Shown piece after piece: positions 12,033-19,220 of a stretch of DNA of 19,220 bases (positions are counted from its first letter, which is position 1; every line of letters begins with the position of its first letter). The stretch lies in NCBI GenBank assembly GCA_035628335.1, contig DASPKA010000073.1, positions 1-19,220 of the forward strand, written 5' to 3'. The notes under the pieces are model-generated. The model had not been told where the DNA came from and did no database searches. It saw only the letters and a program-made list of their open reading frames with translations. The position numbers and the translations under genes are program-made. This DNA is from DASPKA01 sp035628335 (lineage in GTDB: Bacteria; Patescibacteriota; Doudnabacteria; UBA920).

Positions 12033-14999
12033 ATGAGTGAAAACCAAGAACAAGTGAAATTTTCAGCTCCAGACTTCAACAAATTAGAATTAGAGGCATT
12101 GGAATATTGGAGTAAGGAACACATTTTTGAAAAAACTTTAGAACAAACCCATGCAGGCACTCCATACATTTTTTATGATGGACCGCCGTTCGCAACTGGC
12201 TTACCGCACTATGGCAGTATATTGCCTTCGGTAATTAAAGACGTCATACCCCGCTTTTGGACTATGCGTGGGCATTTTGTTCGCAGGCGGTGGGGGTGGG
12301 ATTGCCATGGACTCCCTATTGAGAATATAGTTGAGAAACAGTTAAAGATTTCTGGTAAAAAGCAGATTGAGGAAATCGGGGTGGAGAAGTTTAATGCTAC
12401 CTGCCGTGAGAACTTATTTACTTATGCACGCGAGTGGGGAAAGACAGTAAGTCGCATTGCGCGGTGGGTTGACTTTGAAAACTCCTATAAAACTTTAGAC
12501 AACACATATATGGAGTCAGTCTGGTGGGGACTGAAGCAAATTTGGGACAAGAATTTGATTTATGAAGACAGGAAAGTGTTGTTGTACTGCTCACGCTGCG
12601 AAACGCCTATTTCAAACTTTGAGGTTGCCATGGACAACTCTTACCGCGAGGTAACGGAGAACTCTGTGATTGCGAAATTTCGTTTGAAAGCAGGGCAGAA
12701 AATTGGAAGTTTTGACGTTGATCATAAGACCTATGCTTTGGCGTGGACTACAACACCATGGACATTGCCGGGGAATACCGCTTTAAATATTGGCGGTGAC
12801 ATTGTATATGTTTTAGTTGAGCAAAATGGAGAGAATTATATTGTAGCAAAGGACCGAATTGAGGTTTTAGGCGAGGGTGGCAAATTTGTCAGAGACATCA
12901 CAGCTCATGAGCTTGAAGGTCTTGAGTATCTTCCCTTGTTTGAAGGTGTAATTGAAAACCCAGACAATACCGCGCATAAAATTTATATAGAGCCTTACGT
13001 TACCACTACCGATGGAACGGGTATAGTTCACAATGCTGTTATGTATGGAGAAGAAGACTACCTTGCTGGAAAGCGACGTCACTTACCTCGTAAGCATATT
13101 CTCAACCATAAAGGAGTGTATGAAGAGTTTATGCCGGAACACTTACGTGGGAAATTTTTTAAAGACGCAGACCACTTCGTGCTTGCTGATTTATATAATC
13201 GTTCGCTCGCGTATAAAGTCGAGCCATATACTCATTCCTACCCTCATTGTTACCGTTGTGCAACCCCATTGTTTTATAGCGCTATTTCAGCGTGGTTTAT
13301 AAATATACAGTCTGTAAAAGGCAAGCTTTTGGAAAACAACGAAGCAGTGAACTGGTACCCGAGCCACTTAAAACACGGCCGGTTTGCACAGGGAATTCAA
13401 AACGCTCCTGACTGGAACATTTCCCGCAATCGATACTGGGCAACACCCTTGCCGTTTTGGAAGTGTGTTAATTGCAAGCATGTAAGTTGTTTAGGTAGCA
13501 TTGAAGACATCCGTGCTCGAGCGAGTAACTTTGCTGAAGTGTACCCAAATTATGCTCCAGAAAAGGACCTAAACGACATTTCAGTTATTGACCTACATAA
13601 GCCGTTTATAGACCGTGTTGTTATTGCGTGTGAGAAATGCGGAAGCGAGGGTCGTAGGATTCCAGAAGTAGTAGATTGTTGGGTAGAGTCTGGTTCTATG
13701 CCATTTGCAGAGCTGCACTACCCATTTGCCAACCTCCAGGAGTTTGATAACCGTTTTCCTTCAGATTTTGTTGTTGAATACATACCTCAGACGCGTGCGT
13801 GGTTTTATGTTATGCACGTTATCTCTTCTATCATATTTGGCAAGTCCCCGTTCAAGAATGTCATGACCACGGGAACTATTTTGGGGGAGGATGGCACCAA
13901 GATGAGCAAGTCAAAAGGCAACTACCCTGACCCGAACATAGTGATTGAGAAGTATGGCGCGGATGCGCTGCGTATGTACATGTTAACCTCTCCGGTAACG
14001 AGCGGAGAAGATGTAAGTTTTTCTGAGAAACAGGTTTCGGAAACCGTGCGTAAGGTTTCGGTAATTTTCTACAATGTGTGGACATTTTACCGTTTGTATG
14101 ACAAGTCCGTGCGTTCAAGTGTTGTGCCAAACACCGCCCATGCGCTAGATGTGTGGATGATAGAAAAGCTTAAGCAGGTCAAGGCTGATGTGACGGCTCA
14201 CATGGAAAGCTATAACACTATGAAGGCTGGAAAAGAGCTTATGGGTTGGGTCACTGACCTTTCGACGTGGTATGTAAGGCGTTCACGCGACCGTATTAAA
14301 CTTGGCGGAAGTAACGGGCAGATTGCGCTCGATAATTTGTTTTTTGCCATCACTGAAACATGCAAGCTTCTGGCTCCATTTATGCCGTACTTGTCTGAGA
14401 CTGTTTTTCGTGACTTGACTGGTAAAGAGTCAGTCCACTTGGAACAGTGGGGCGAAGTTACACCAGGAGATGCTACTACAATTCAGAACATGGAAGCAGC
14501 GCGAAAGATTGTTGAAGCAGGTTTGTCGTTACGCAAGGACTATAATTTGAAAGTTCGCCAATCGTTGCTTGAACTCAATTACACAAGTATTTCAGCTTTA
14601 CCTATAGATGTAGAGGCGATTATTGCCGAAGAGTTGAACGTGAAGAAAGCTGCTCACGCAATTAGTCTTCCCACTGGGGAGTTTTGGAAGGAAAAGATTG
14701 AGGCGCATGTAGCGCTGAATATAGAAATAACCGATGAGCTAAAAAAGGAAGGCTTGGCACGTGATATTGAACGTGAGATACAGGCAATGCGTAAAAAAGC
14801 TGGATTGCAAGTTGGTGAAAGTATTGACCTATACTACAACAGTAAAGACCCTGTGTTTACGGAAGTTCTGTTGATGCTCGTAGACCAGAAAAAAACGTTT
14901 ATTCGGCATATGAAGTCAGACATAGAAGTTGAATCTGACTTTGAAGCTCAAGTCGACATACACGGAACTACTGTGTGGTTCGGCTTGGTTAAAGTGTAA
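12033..14999 (+). CDS. ileS: Isoleucyl-tRNA synthetase, type 2 (eukaryote/archaeal-like)
   Basis: Charges tRNA-Ile; class I synthetase of 988 residues. The signature-1 region is YDGPPFATGLPHYGSIL with HYGS at 59-62, where the family has HxGH, so the second His is Ser. GWDCHGLPIE follows. The CP1 editing domain carries TTTPWTLPGNTALNI and DGTGIVHNAVMYGEEDY. Cys pairs CSRC (186-189), CYRC (406-409) and a later CEKC are zinc-site candidates. KMSKS is at 623-627. The anticodon domain follows from about 690. The sequence style (RRRWGWDCHGLPIEN) matches the type 2 enzymes, many of which are naturally mupirocin-tolerant. Leaderless by promoter position. Confidence 0.97.
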   Translation: MSENQEQVKFSAPDFNKLELEALEYWSKEHIFEKTLEQTHAGTPYIFYDGPPFATGLPHYGSILPSVIKDVIPRFWTMRGHFVRRRWGWDCHGLPIENIVEKQLKISGKKQIEEIGVEKFNATCRENLFTYAREWGKTVSRIARWVDFENSYKTLDNTYMESVWWGLKQIWDKNLIYEDRKVLLYCSRCETPISNFEVAMDNSYREVTENSVIAKFRLKAGQKIGSFDVDHKTYALAWTTTPWTLPGNTALNIGGDIVYVLVEQNGENYIVAKDRIEVLGEGGKFVRDITAHELEGLEYLPLFEGVIENPDNTAHKIYIEPYVTTTDGTGIVHNAVMYGEEDYLAGKRRHLPRKHILNHKGVYEEFMPEHLRGKFFKDADHFVLADLYNRSLAYKVEPYTHSYPHCYRCATPLFYSAISAWFINIQSVKGKLLENNEAVNWYPSHLKHGRFAQGIQNAPDWNISRNRYWATPLPFWKCVNCKHVSCLGSIEDIRARASNFAEVYPNYAPEKDLNDISVIDLHKPFIDRVVIACEKCGSEGRRIPEVVDCWVESGSMPFAELHYPFANLQEFDNRFPSDFVVEYIPQTRAWFYVMHVISSIIFGKSPFKNVMTTGTILGEDGTKMSKSKGNYPDPNIVIEKYGADALRMYMLTSPVTSGEDVSFSEKQVSETVRKVSVIFYNVWTFYRLYDKSVRSSVVPNTAHALDVWMIEKLKQVKADVTAHMESYNTMKAGKELMGWVTDLSTWYVRRSRDRIKLGGSNGQIALDNLFFAITETCKLLAPFMPYLSETVFRDLTGKESVHLEQWGEVTPGDATTIQNMEAARKIVEAGLSLRKDYNLKVRQSLLELNYTSISALPIDVEAIIAEELNVKKAAHAISLPTGEFWKEKIEAHVALNIEITDELKKEGLARDIEREIQAMRKKAGLQVGESIDLYYNSKDPVFTEVLLMLVDQKKTFIRHMKSDIEVESDFEAQVDIHGTTVWFGLVKV

Positions 15000-15022
15000 C
15001 AATATAACAAAGGAGTGGTTGT

Positions 15023-15508
15023 ATGGGCTTTGAGTATGTTCTGTTTGGGGTGTTAGTAGGTATAGTTGCCCGGGTAGTTTGTTCCACACATAAGGCACCC
15101 GCAAATTTCAGGGAGCGGCCTGAAACTGAAGCGCAACGCACGGCAAGGTTATTTATGGTTGCTGTTCTAACAGCGGTGTTTGGCGCTGTGGCAATCGTTT
15201 TTCCCACTTTTATGCTGTTGTGGGAAGTTCACAGTGTGTTGGCACCAGGGTACCCGGCTGCGCTATTTGCGTTTTTTGTTCTGCCTGGGATGCTTTCGTT
15301 CGCATTTTCCACTGCAAGCATTGGTAATGCGTTGCTCTACGCTGGGGTGCACTTTGCAACGGTACTTGCCATACTTATCTTGAAGACGCCAGCTGATAGC
15401 CCTCATAAGCTTGAGCTGTCATGCTATCTTTTCGCTTCTACAGTAGTAGCCGGCCTGTGTGGTCCGCTGGTAATGGCAGTGTTTCGGAAACACAAGTCTG
15501 CTGGCTAA
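15023..15508 (+). CDS. Multi-helix small membrane protein, unknown function
   Basis: A 161-residue protein with about five hydrophobic helices (roughly 4-20, 42-66, 78-97, 101-120, 133-154) and a basic end (FRKHKSAG). The start at 15023 follows AAAGGAG 9 nt upstream. It begins 23 bases after ileS with no terminator between, so some read-through expression from ileS is likely. A convergent terminator lies at its end. Family not recognised. Confidence 0.78.
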   Translation: MGFEYVLFGVLVGIVARVVCSTHKAPANFRERPETEAQRTARLFMVAVLTAVFGAVAIVFPTFMLLWEVHSVLAPGYPAALFAFFVLPGMLSFAFSTASIGNALLYAGVHFATVLAILILKTPADSPHKLELSCYLFASTVVAGLCGPLVMAVFRKHKSAG

Positions 15509-15511
15509 CTG

Positions 15512-15550
15512 AAAAAGCCGCCTCAGAGGGTTATACTGAGACGGCTTTTA
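15512..15550. terminator. Bidirectional terminator between convergent membrane-protein genes
   Basis: AAAAGCCG-C-CTCAG (15513-15526) pairs with CTGAG-A-CGGCTTTT (15536-15549), one C/A mismatch. Flanking A and T runs give a U-tract on both strands. Confidence 0.87.
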
Positions 15551-16009
15551 CTATTCGTGGTTAGCGTCTACTTTGAGCTTTTTAAACGTCACGAAGATAC
15601 ATTCATAGATTTGGAACATGGCAATCACAATATTGGCCGCGATTAACAGGACGTATAGAGCACCGGTAATGTAGTCCTTAGGCGATCCTGTTACCTGAAA
15701 CATGGAAAGCACCATTCCAAGAACAGGAGGTGCAAAAATACTTATGAATATCACTCGAAGCGAATAAAAGCAACTAAGCGAGCGTCGCATGACGTCGTTA
15801 AGGTCAATACGACGACCAGTGCGAGACTCAATCCTGTATTGAGCAATGAGCGGCAGACTTAGCTGTAGGGTGACATTCCCCACTATGAAGGGGAAAAGCC
15901 ATGCATCTCCCAGGTACTTAGGCGGTGCTACAATACACACATAAGTACCCAGAGCGGCGTAGCCGAGCAATAGCAAATGGTAGCCTAACAAACGGAATTT
16001 CAGATTCAT
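15551..16009 (-). CDS. Four-helix membrane protein, unknown function
   Basis: A 152-residue protein with hydrophobic helices at about 8-28, 35-57, 84-106 and 114-140, and a charged loop (QYRIESRTGRRIDLNDVMRR) between helices 2 and 3. The start at 16009 (MNLKFRLLG) is chosen for AAGGAG 6 nt upstream; the longer frame to 16171 runs back through a terminator. The upstream region holds two TTGACAAA copies 23 bp apart (on the minus strand at 16084-16077 and 16107-16100), one of which may be a -35, but the matching -10 is unclear. Loop position and topology resemble the 11431 protein. Confidence 0.78.
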   Translation of the reverse strand: MNLKFRLLGYHLLLLGYAALGTYVCIVAPPKYLGDAWLFPFIVGNVTLQLSLPLIAQYRIESRTGRRIDLNDVMRRSLSCFYSLRVIFISIFAPPVLGMVLSMFQVTGSPKDYITGALYVLLIAANIVIAMFQIYECIFVTFKKLKVDANHE

Positions 16010-16104
16010 AGAGTCTCCTTTTTGGTGATGCGGAAAATGCTTGTTTGATTTATATACTCTGCAATTACTTTCACCATTTGTCAAGTATACTAGGATTTGT
16101 TTGT

Positions 16105-16142
16105 CAATTAAACCCCACACTGTACTACAGTTGTAGGGGTTT
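16105..16142 (-). terminator. Intrinsic terminator of the 16850-16141 operon
   Basis: AAACCCC (16142-16136 on the minus strand) pairs with GGGGTTT (16116-16110). An inner ACTGT/ACAGT stem extends the hairpin. The following TTTAATTG is a weak U-run. The stop codon of the 16141 gene is inside the stem. Confidence 0.7.
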
Positions 16143-16479
16143 AGATACGCGGCCAAAAGCTGGCAAGCCACTTAGCTTTGAGCAGTTCAAGGATTCGTAT
16201 ATCCCTGGGTTGTATAAGTCCTAAGCGGACGAGTTTTTCTTCGAGCGTATGCTTTTTCATGCTCCCGTTTCTTAGACCGTGCTTTCTTGGGATATGCGGG
16301 CAACCCTTTGTGTTTGGGCACCATTCGGACTTGTACGCCTCTGTGCCTTTCAGTGCATGCAGGGGTTTCCTGTAGTGCAGATGCACCCATTTTCCATCAT
16401 AAGGCAAGCAGAACAGGTACTCTGTGTAACCTTTCAGTCTACTGCGGTAGCCTACGAGCCGTTCATTGTCGTCACTCAT
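16141..16479 (-). CDS. Small basic protein with a possible Cys/His metal site
   Basis: A 112-residue protein. The middle carries WCPNTKGCPHIPRKH, a C-x5-C-x-H-x4-H pattern that could bind one metal ion. The C-terminal part is helical (HTLEEKLVRLGLIQPRDIRILELLKAKW). Basic overall and without membrane helices. The ATG overlaps the stop codon of the upstream gene (ATGA). AAGGAG lies directly against the ATG and a further AAAGGA about 9 nt away, so the second is probably the working SD. Second gene of a two-gene operon. Family not recognised; nucleic-acid binding is a guess from charge. Confidence 0.72.
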   Translation of the reverse strand: MSDDNERLVGYRSRLKGYTEYLFCLPYDGKWVHLHYRKPLHALKGTEAYKSEWCPNTKGCPHIPRKHGLRNGSMKKHTLEEKLVRLGLIQPRDIRILELLKAKWLASFWPRI

Positions 16480-16850
16480 CTCCTTCGTCCTTTCTTTTTT
16501 TGTTTAGCTCTCCAAGCTTCAAGCTTGTCTTTCAGGGTTGGTTGCGGTTTGAGTTTACGCCAGTATTTTCTGCACTGTTGCAGGATGTAGTGATACAACT
16601 GAGCTTGCCATTTTTTACTCCAAAATACTTCTGGGTGATTCTTTATGATTATAGCCTTAATTTCCCTCGCATTTGGGTGTTTTTCAGGCTGATCAAAGAA
16701 CGGATCTACCCATTCATGAATCTCTTTCGTCGTAGGCACAAGATCTATGTGATCGTCTTTAGTCATTTGGTCAAAATCCACTCGCGGAAGTATGAGGTGA
16801 GTGCTGCCGAATGCATTAATGTCAGACTTTCTCGGTCTATTAGTTCTCAT
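16476..16850 (-). CDS. Small basic soluble protein, first gene of operon
   Basis: A 124-residue protein. The N-terminus is basic (MRTNRPRKSD), the middle has many Trp, His and Pro residues (EIHEWVDPFFDQPEKHPNAREIKAIIIKNHPEVFW), and the tail is a lysine/arginine helix (KDKLEAWRAKQKKKGRRR). No signal or membrane helix. The start at 16850 follows GGAGG 5 nt upstream. It overlaps the 16141-16479 gene by 4 bases (ATGA), so the two are coupled and likely work together. Family not recognised. Confidence 0.75.
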   Translation of the reverse strand: MRTNRPRKSDINAFGSTHLILPRVDFDQMTKDDHIDLVPTTKEIHEWVDPFFDQPEKHPNAREIKAIIIKNHPEVFWSKKWQAQLYHYILQQCRKYWRKLKPQPTLKDKLEAWRAKQKKKGRRR

Positions 16851-16908
16851 AGTGTCCTCCTTTATTTTTATTCTAGTACTTATATCCTAGATTTTCAACA
16901 TGCGTTTA

Positions 16909-16937
16909 TTTTCAAATATAAAAAAATGTGGTATGAT
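16909..16937 (+). promoter_or_regulatory. Promoter of the CBS-protein/recO unit
   Basis: TTTTCA (16909-16914), 17-nt spacer ending TGG, then TATGAT (16932-16937), an extended -10. Start expected near 16944, leaving a leader of about 40 nt without an SD. Confidence 0.55.
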
Positions 16938-16983
16938 ATATTTAATCAAAGTAATTCATTGTGAAATATAAATAAAAAGTTTT

Positions 16984-17625
16984 ATGAAAGTAAAAGATCT
17001 AATGACCAGTAAGGTGGTGACGGTAAACCCGGACACCCCCATCTCAGAAGTCGCAGACATACTCCATAAATTCCATTTTACGGGCGTCCCAGTAGTGGAT
17101 GACAACGGCGTTCTTTTGGGCGTTATTATGGAGCGCGATTTCATAACTGCAGACAGCAAAATATACCTGCCCACGTATATCAAAATGCTTAAGGACATAG
17201 ACGTGGTCAATGGCGATAAGCGTTTTATGAACGAAGATGCAAACGCCATTATGAAGCTCAAAGCAAAGGATGTTATGAACACATACATTGTAACAGTGAG
17301 CGAGGACGCAACCATAGAGGAAGCAGCCGAGCTGTTTGCCACCAAGCGCGTTAACCCCATTCCGGTTATAGACGGCTCTCACCACGTGGTTGGGGTTATC
17401 TCCCGTAGTGACTTAATAGAACTCTTTACACACAAAACCGTGAAGGCAACCCGTGAACACCAAACTCGTTTAGTAGACCGGCAGGTGAGCACAAGTTACA
17501 AAGACTTGCGATCTCGTTTTACCTTAGTTGCCCGCACTCGTGTGTCCATATGGTGGGTCATTGCTTTTGGTCTTATGGTAATAGGGTTTGTTATTGGTCA
17601 GGCATGGTTAGTTAATCTCGGCTAA
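16984..17625 (+). CDS. Membrane-anchored CBS-domain-pair protein
   Basis: A 213-residue protein. Two CBS domains: the first from residue 1 (VKDLMTSKVVTVNPDTPISEVADIL ... GVPVVDDNGVLLGVIMERD), the second from about 93 (AKDVMNTYIVTVSEDATIEEAAELF ... PIPVIDGSHHVVGVISRSDLIELF). A pair of CBS domains forms a Bateman module that binds adenine nucleotides as an energy or second-messenger sensor. A linker follows, and a C-terminal transmembrane helix at about 186-208 (VSIWWVIAFGLMVIGFVIG). The sensor is thus tethered to the inner face of the membrane. No catalytic domain is attached. ATG at 16984 without SD. recO follows after 24 bases. Confidence 0.93.
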   Translation: MKVKDLMTSKVVTVNPDTPISEVADILHKFHFTGVPVVDDNGVLLGVIMERDFITADSKIYLPTYIKMLKDIDVVNGDKRFMNEDANAIMKLKAKDVMNTYIVTVSEDATIEEAAELFATKRVNPIPVIDGSHHVVGVISRSDLIELFTHKTVKATREHQTRLVDRQVSTSYKDLRSRFTLVARTRVSIWWVIAFGLMVIGFVIGQAWLVNLG

Positions 17626-17649
17626 ATTTGAGATAATTACTCTATAACC

Positions 17650-18189
17650 ATGAGTAAGATTTTTGAGGTCAATGCTATAATGTTGAAAAGGCAGCCGGTG
17701 TTCGAGGCCGACTGTCTTTTTACCATTCTAACCCGTGAGCAGGGCAGGCTTTTGGTTAAGGGCAGGGGGGTGTTAAAGCCCTTGTCTAAACTGTCTGGTG
17801 GACTACTAACCGCAGCTCATAGTCGTTTGCGTCTTACAGAAGGAACTATTCCCACCGTAACTTCAGCAGCTCCAGTCCGAGTGTTCGGAGCACTTATGGA
17901 AAGCCCGGAGAAAGCTCGTTTAGCGTGGACCGCGCTGGAGGCTGTACTTCGTTCTACAGTTGAAGCCAGACCTGAACCAGTGTTGTTTGATTTACTGCTG
18001 CGGTTTTTGGAGAATTTAGATGGGGCTCAAGAAGCAGACGAAAATCTGGTAAAAGTTTTTCTGTATCAGCAGTGCGAGATACTAGGTTATGGTATGCCAG
18101 AACCGCACGAACGCTTAAGCTTCTCAGACGTCCTACACGCCTTCGAGTACAACTTTGAAAGAAAACTACTCACTTTAGATACTATATAG
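17650..18189 (+). CDS. recO: DNA repair protein RecO, short form
   Basis: RecO loads RecA at SSB-coated gaps with RecR. The N-terminal OB fold is clear: FEVNAIMLKRQPVFEADCLFTILTREQGRLLVKGRGVLKPLSKLSGGLL. A helical domain follows, with a typical EAVLRSTVEARPEPVLFDLLLRFLENL segment. At 179 residues it is well short of the usual 220-250, and it ends before the C-terminal Cys-containing zinc region seen in many RecO proteins. Short versions are plausible in reduced genomes, but a truncation cannot be excluded. No SD before the ATG at 17650. A REP-like hairpin begins 11 bases after the stop. Confidence 0.88.
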   Translation: MSKIFEVNAIMLKRQPVFEADCLFTILTREQGRLLVKGRGVLKPLSKLSGGLLTAAHSRLRLTEGTIPTVTSAAPVRVFGALMESPEKARLAWTALEAVLRSTVEARPEPVLFDLLLRFLENLDGAQEADENLVKVFLYQQCEILGYGMPEPHERLSFSDVLHAFEYNFERKLLTLDTI

Positions 18190-18199
18190 CCCAACTGTC

Positions 18200-18219
18200 A
18201 TTCCCGCGAAGGCGGGAAT
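18200..18219. repeat. REP-like hairpin ATTCCCGC-GAAG-GCGGGAAT
   Basis: A perfect 8-bp stem with a GAAG tetraloop, embedded in the well-known extragenic word GTCATTCCCGCGAAGGCGGGAATC, which recurs across many bacterial genomes. There is no U-run, so it is not a plain terminator. Single copy in this window. Confidence 0.7.
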
Positions 18220-18250
18220 CTATTGACCTGGTTCAGAATTCTTGAGGTAG

Positions 18251-18402
18251 GTTTCCTAGAAGAATCTCTCTTTTTTCAGACCATTACGTCTTGTAAGAAG
18301 CAGCTACGCAAGACTGCATTTGACAGTAGCACAGCTTGGGCTCTGCTCAAGCGTTGTGTACTCCGCCTTTAGTCTGAAAAAAGAGAGATTCTTCTAGGAA
18401 AC
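18251..18402. repeat. 31-bp inverted repeat enclosing a structured core, candidate ncRNA or MITE
   Basis: A 30-bp perfect inverted repeat (18251-18280 with 18373-18402), plus one inner C-G pair, encloses about 90 bases. The core itself folds: GTCTTG...CAAGAC near 18288-18314, and a second stem AGTA-(G)-CACA-GCTTG...CAAGC-(GT)-TGTG-TACT. Together this makes a three-way junction on a 31-bp stem. No ORF. No clear target-site duplication is seen at the borders. It lies between recO and the next gene and may be a non-coding RNA, a miniature transposon-like element or a processing stem. Confidence 0.75.
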
Positions 18403-18430
18403 AGCTATTTATAAAAACTGAAAATACATT

Positions 18431-19220
18431 ATGTTAGATCCAGATCCAACACAACCTCCTGCACAGTCAGGGGAAAACAATTTCGTAACTAAACCGGCTG
18501 TGCAAACAGTGTTTGATTTACAGACACAGACTACATTGGGTAGCAATGCTATGGTGGAAGACAGCTTTTTTAAACGTAACAAGTGGTTTATCGTACTCAC
18601 GGTAATCGCGTTTTTAGTCATAGGTTCACTAGCGTACATAGCGTTTAGGCCAAAAGCAGTTATTCGTACCGCTGAAGCGGTGATCGACTTACGTGTGGTA
18701 GCTCCGTCGGAAATAAAGACTTCAGAAGATGGGGTGTACCAAATCAGCCTTAAAAACAATGACAAGGAAAATTTAAAAGGTCTTAGGCTTGAGCTCATCC
18801 TTCCCACAGATGCTAAAGTGACTGAGTCTATAAACAAAGCAGAGAATGCGGAAATGACGCTCTTTAAGTTGCCTGATTTAAAGTCTGGGCAAGACTACCA
18901 GTTCTTTGTAAAGATTAAGTTGTCAGGCAACTCAGGTTCTTCTCAGGACATTAAGGCTATTTTGTCTTATCAGTTTGCCAGTTCAAACCTTGAGTTCAAA
19001 AAGAATACTCAAACTTCAGTGTTCTTAACACAGTCAGGAGTTGAGCTTGAAATAGTAGGGCCTACGGAAACCACCCAGAGTCAGTTAGTGATATATAATC
19101 TCAAGTACAAGAACAACTCAGATAAAGTGGTACACGGTGCGCGGTTAAGTTTAGCTTTGCCACCTGGGTTTACGCTTGAAAGCGCAGAGCCAGAAGTTTC
19201 TACCAAGCCTGTCACATGGA
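18431..19220 (+). CDS. Membrane-anchored extracellular protein with Ig/DUF11-like repeats, partial
   Basis: The frame is open from ATG 18431 to the window end (263 codons), so the C-terminus is missing. The N-terminal 50 residues are polar and Pro/Gln-rich (cytoplasmic), followed by one transmembrane helix at about 52-72 (WFIVLTVIAFLVIGSLAYIAF). The rest is beta-rich with recurring units of the type VVAPSEIKTSEDGVYQISLKN...LKGLRLELILP and EIVGPTETTQSQLVIYNLKYKNN...VVHGARLSLALPPGF. These look like CARDB/DUF11-type Ig-fold repeats common on bacterial cell surfaces. No SD. A TATAAA at about 18411 may be its -10. The role is probably a surface or pilus-associated component (inference). Confidence 0.82.
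   Translation, partial: MLDPDPTQPPAQSGENNFVTKPAVQTVFDLQTQTTLGSNAMVEDSFFKRNKWFIVLTVIAFLVIGSLAYIAFRPKAVIRTAEAVIDLRVVAPSEIKTSEDGVYQISLKNNDKENLKGLRLELILPTDAKVTESINKAENAEMTLFKLPDLKSGQDYQFFVKIKLSGNSGSSQDIKAILSYQFASSNLEFKKNTQTSVFLTQSGVELEIVGPTETTQSQLVIYNLKYKNNSDKVVHGARLSLALPPGFTLESAEPEVSTKPVTW

Noticed and set aside
16010..16110. Two TTGACA boxes (minus strand, about 16084 and 16107) as clear promoters for the 15551 gene
   Set aside because: Neither has a -10 at 16-18 nt; TATACT is 12 nt from one and TATATA 22 nt from the other, so only a general promoter region can be suspected.
18251..18402. A simple terminator for recO
   Set aside because: The arms are too long, the loop is about 90 nt and structured, and no U-run follows the right arm.
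1..19220. CRISPR array
   Set aside because: Repeats at 2096-2160 and 4101-4212 are short words with irregular spacing and inverted copies, not regular direct repeats with unique spacers. No cas gene is present.
1..19220. UGA recoded to Gly or Trp
   Set aside because: UGA ends several genes cleanly (for example 10711, 11418, 16476), and no conserved gene has an in-frame UGA.

Overview
The window looks like a compact, mid-GC genome of the Candidate Phyla Radiation (Patescibacteria), perhaps Parcubacteria-like. This is inferred from protein style, not from a database match. The signs are a eukaryote/archaeal-type (type 2) IleRS, a short RecO, core genes that mostly lack a Shine-Dalgarno (SD) sequence, many small membrane or secreted proteins without recognisable family, and very tight spacing. 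TGA is used as a stop, so there is no Gracilibacteria-type recoding.

Layout. 1-330: a partial minus-strand ORF and possible coding debris. 327-766: tmRNA (ssrA, minus) with its terminator, preceded by about 310 bases of structured non-coding DNA. 1081-2433: three small minus-strand membrane proteins. 2552-3510: an inositol-monophosphatase-like gene (plus) broken by a frameshift. 3529-4660: a membrane-anchored HKD nuclease and smpB (minus), separated by a repeat-built hairpin region. 4734-8338: a run of accessory genes, each with its own terminator and usually a strong SD. These include a protein with two HExxH motifs, and a secreted protein divergent from a membrane-anchored metzincin. 8362-11271: argS, then a MazE/MazF-type toxin-antitoxin pair under a palindromic promoter, then a coupled unknown gene. 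11240-11952: a 38-residue Cys/His microprotein and a four-helix membrane protein. 12033-14999: ileS. 15023-16850: more self-contained membrane or basic small genes. 16984-18189: a membrane-anchored CBS-pair protein and recO. 18190-18430: a REP-like hairpin and a 31-bp inverted repeat around a structured 92-nt core. 18431-end: a truncated membrane-anchored extracellular protein.

How it fits together. ssrA and smpB are the two halves of trans-translation and lie 3.5 kb apart on the same strand. argS and ileS are translation genes. The most striking global pattern is two gene populations. Core-type genes (smpB, argS, mazE/mazF, ileS, CBS, recO) have no SD, and several have a -10 box about 6-7 nt before the ATG, which implies leaderless mRNAs. 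Small unknown genes carry strong AGGAG-type SDs and their own strong terminators, and some have a visible promoter. They sit between the core genes like self-contained expression cassettes.
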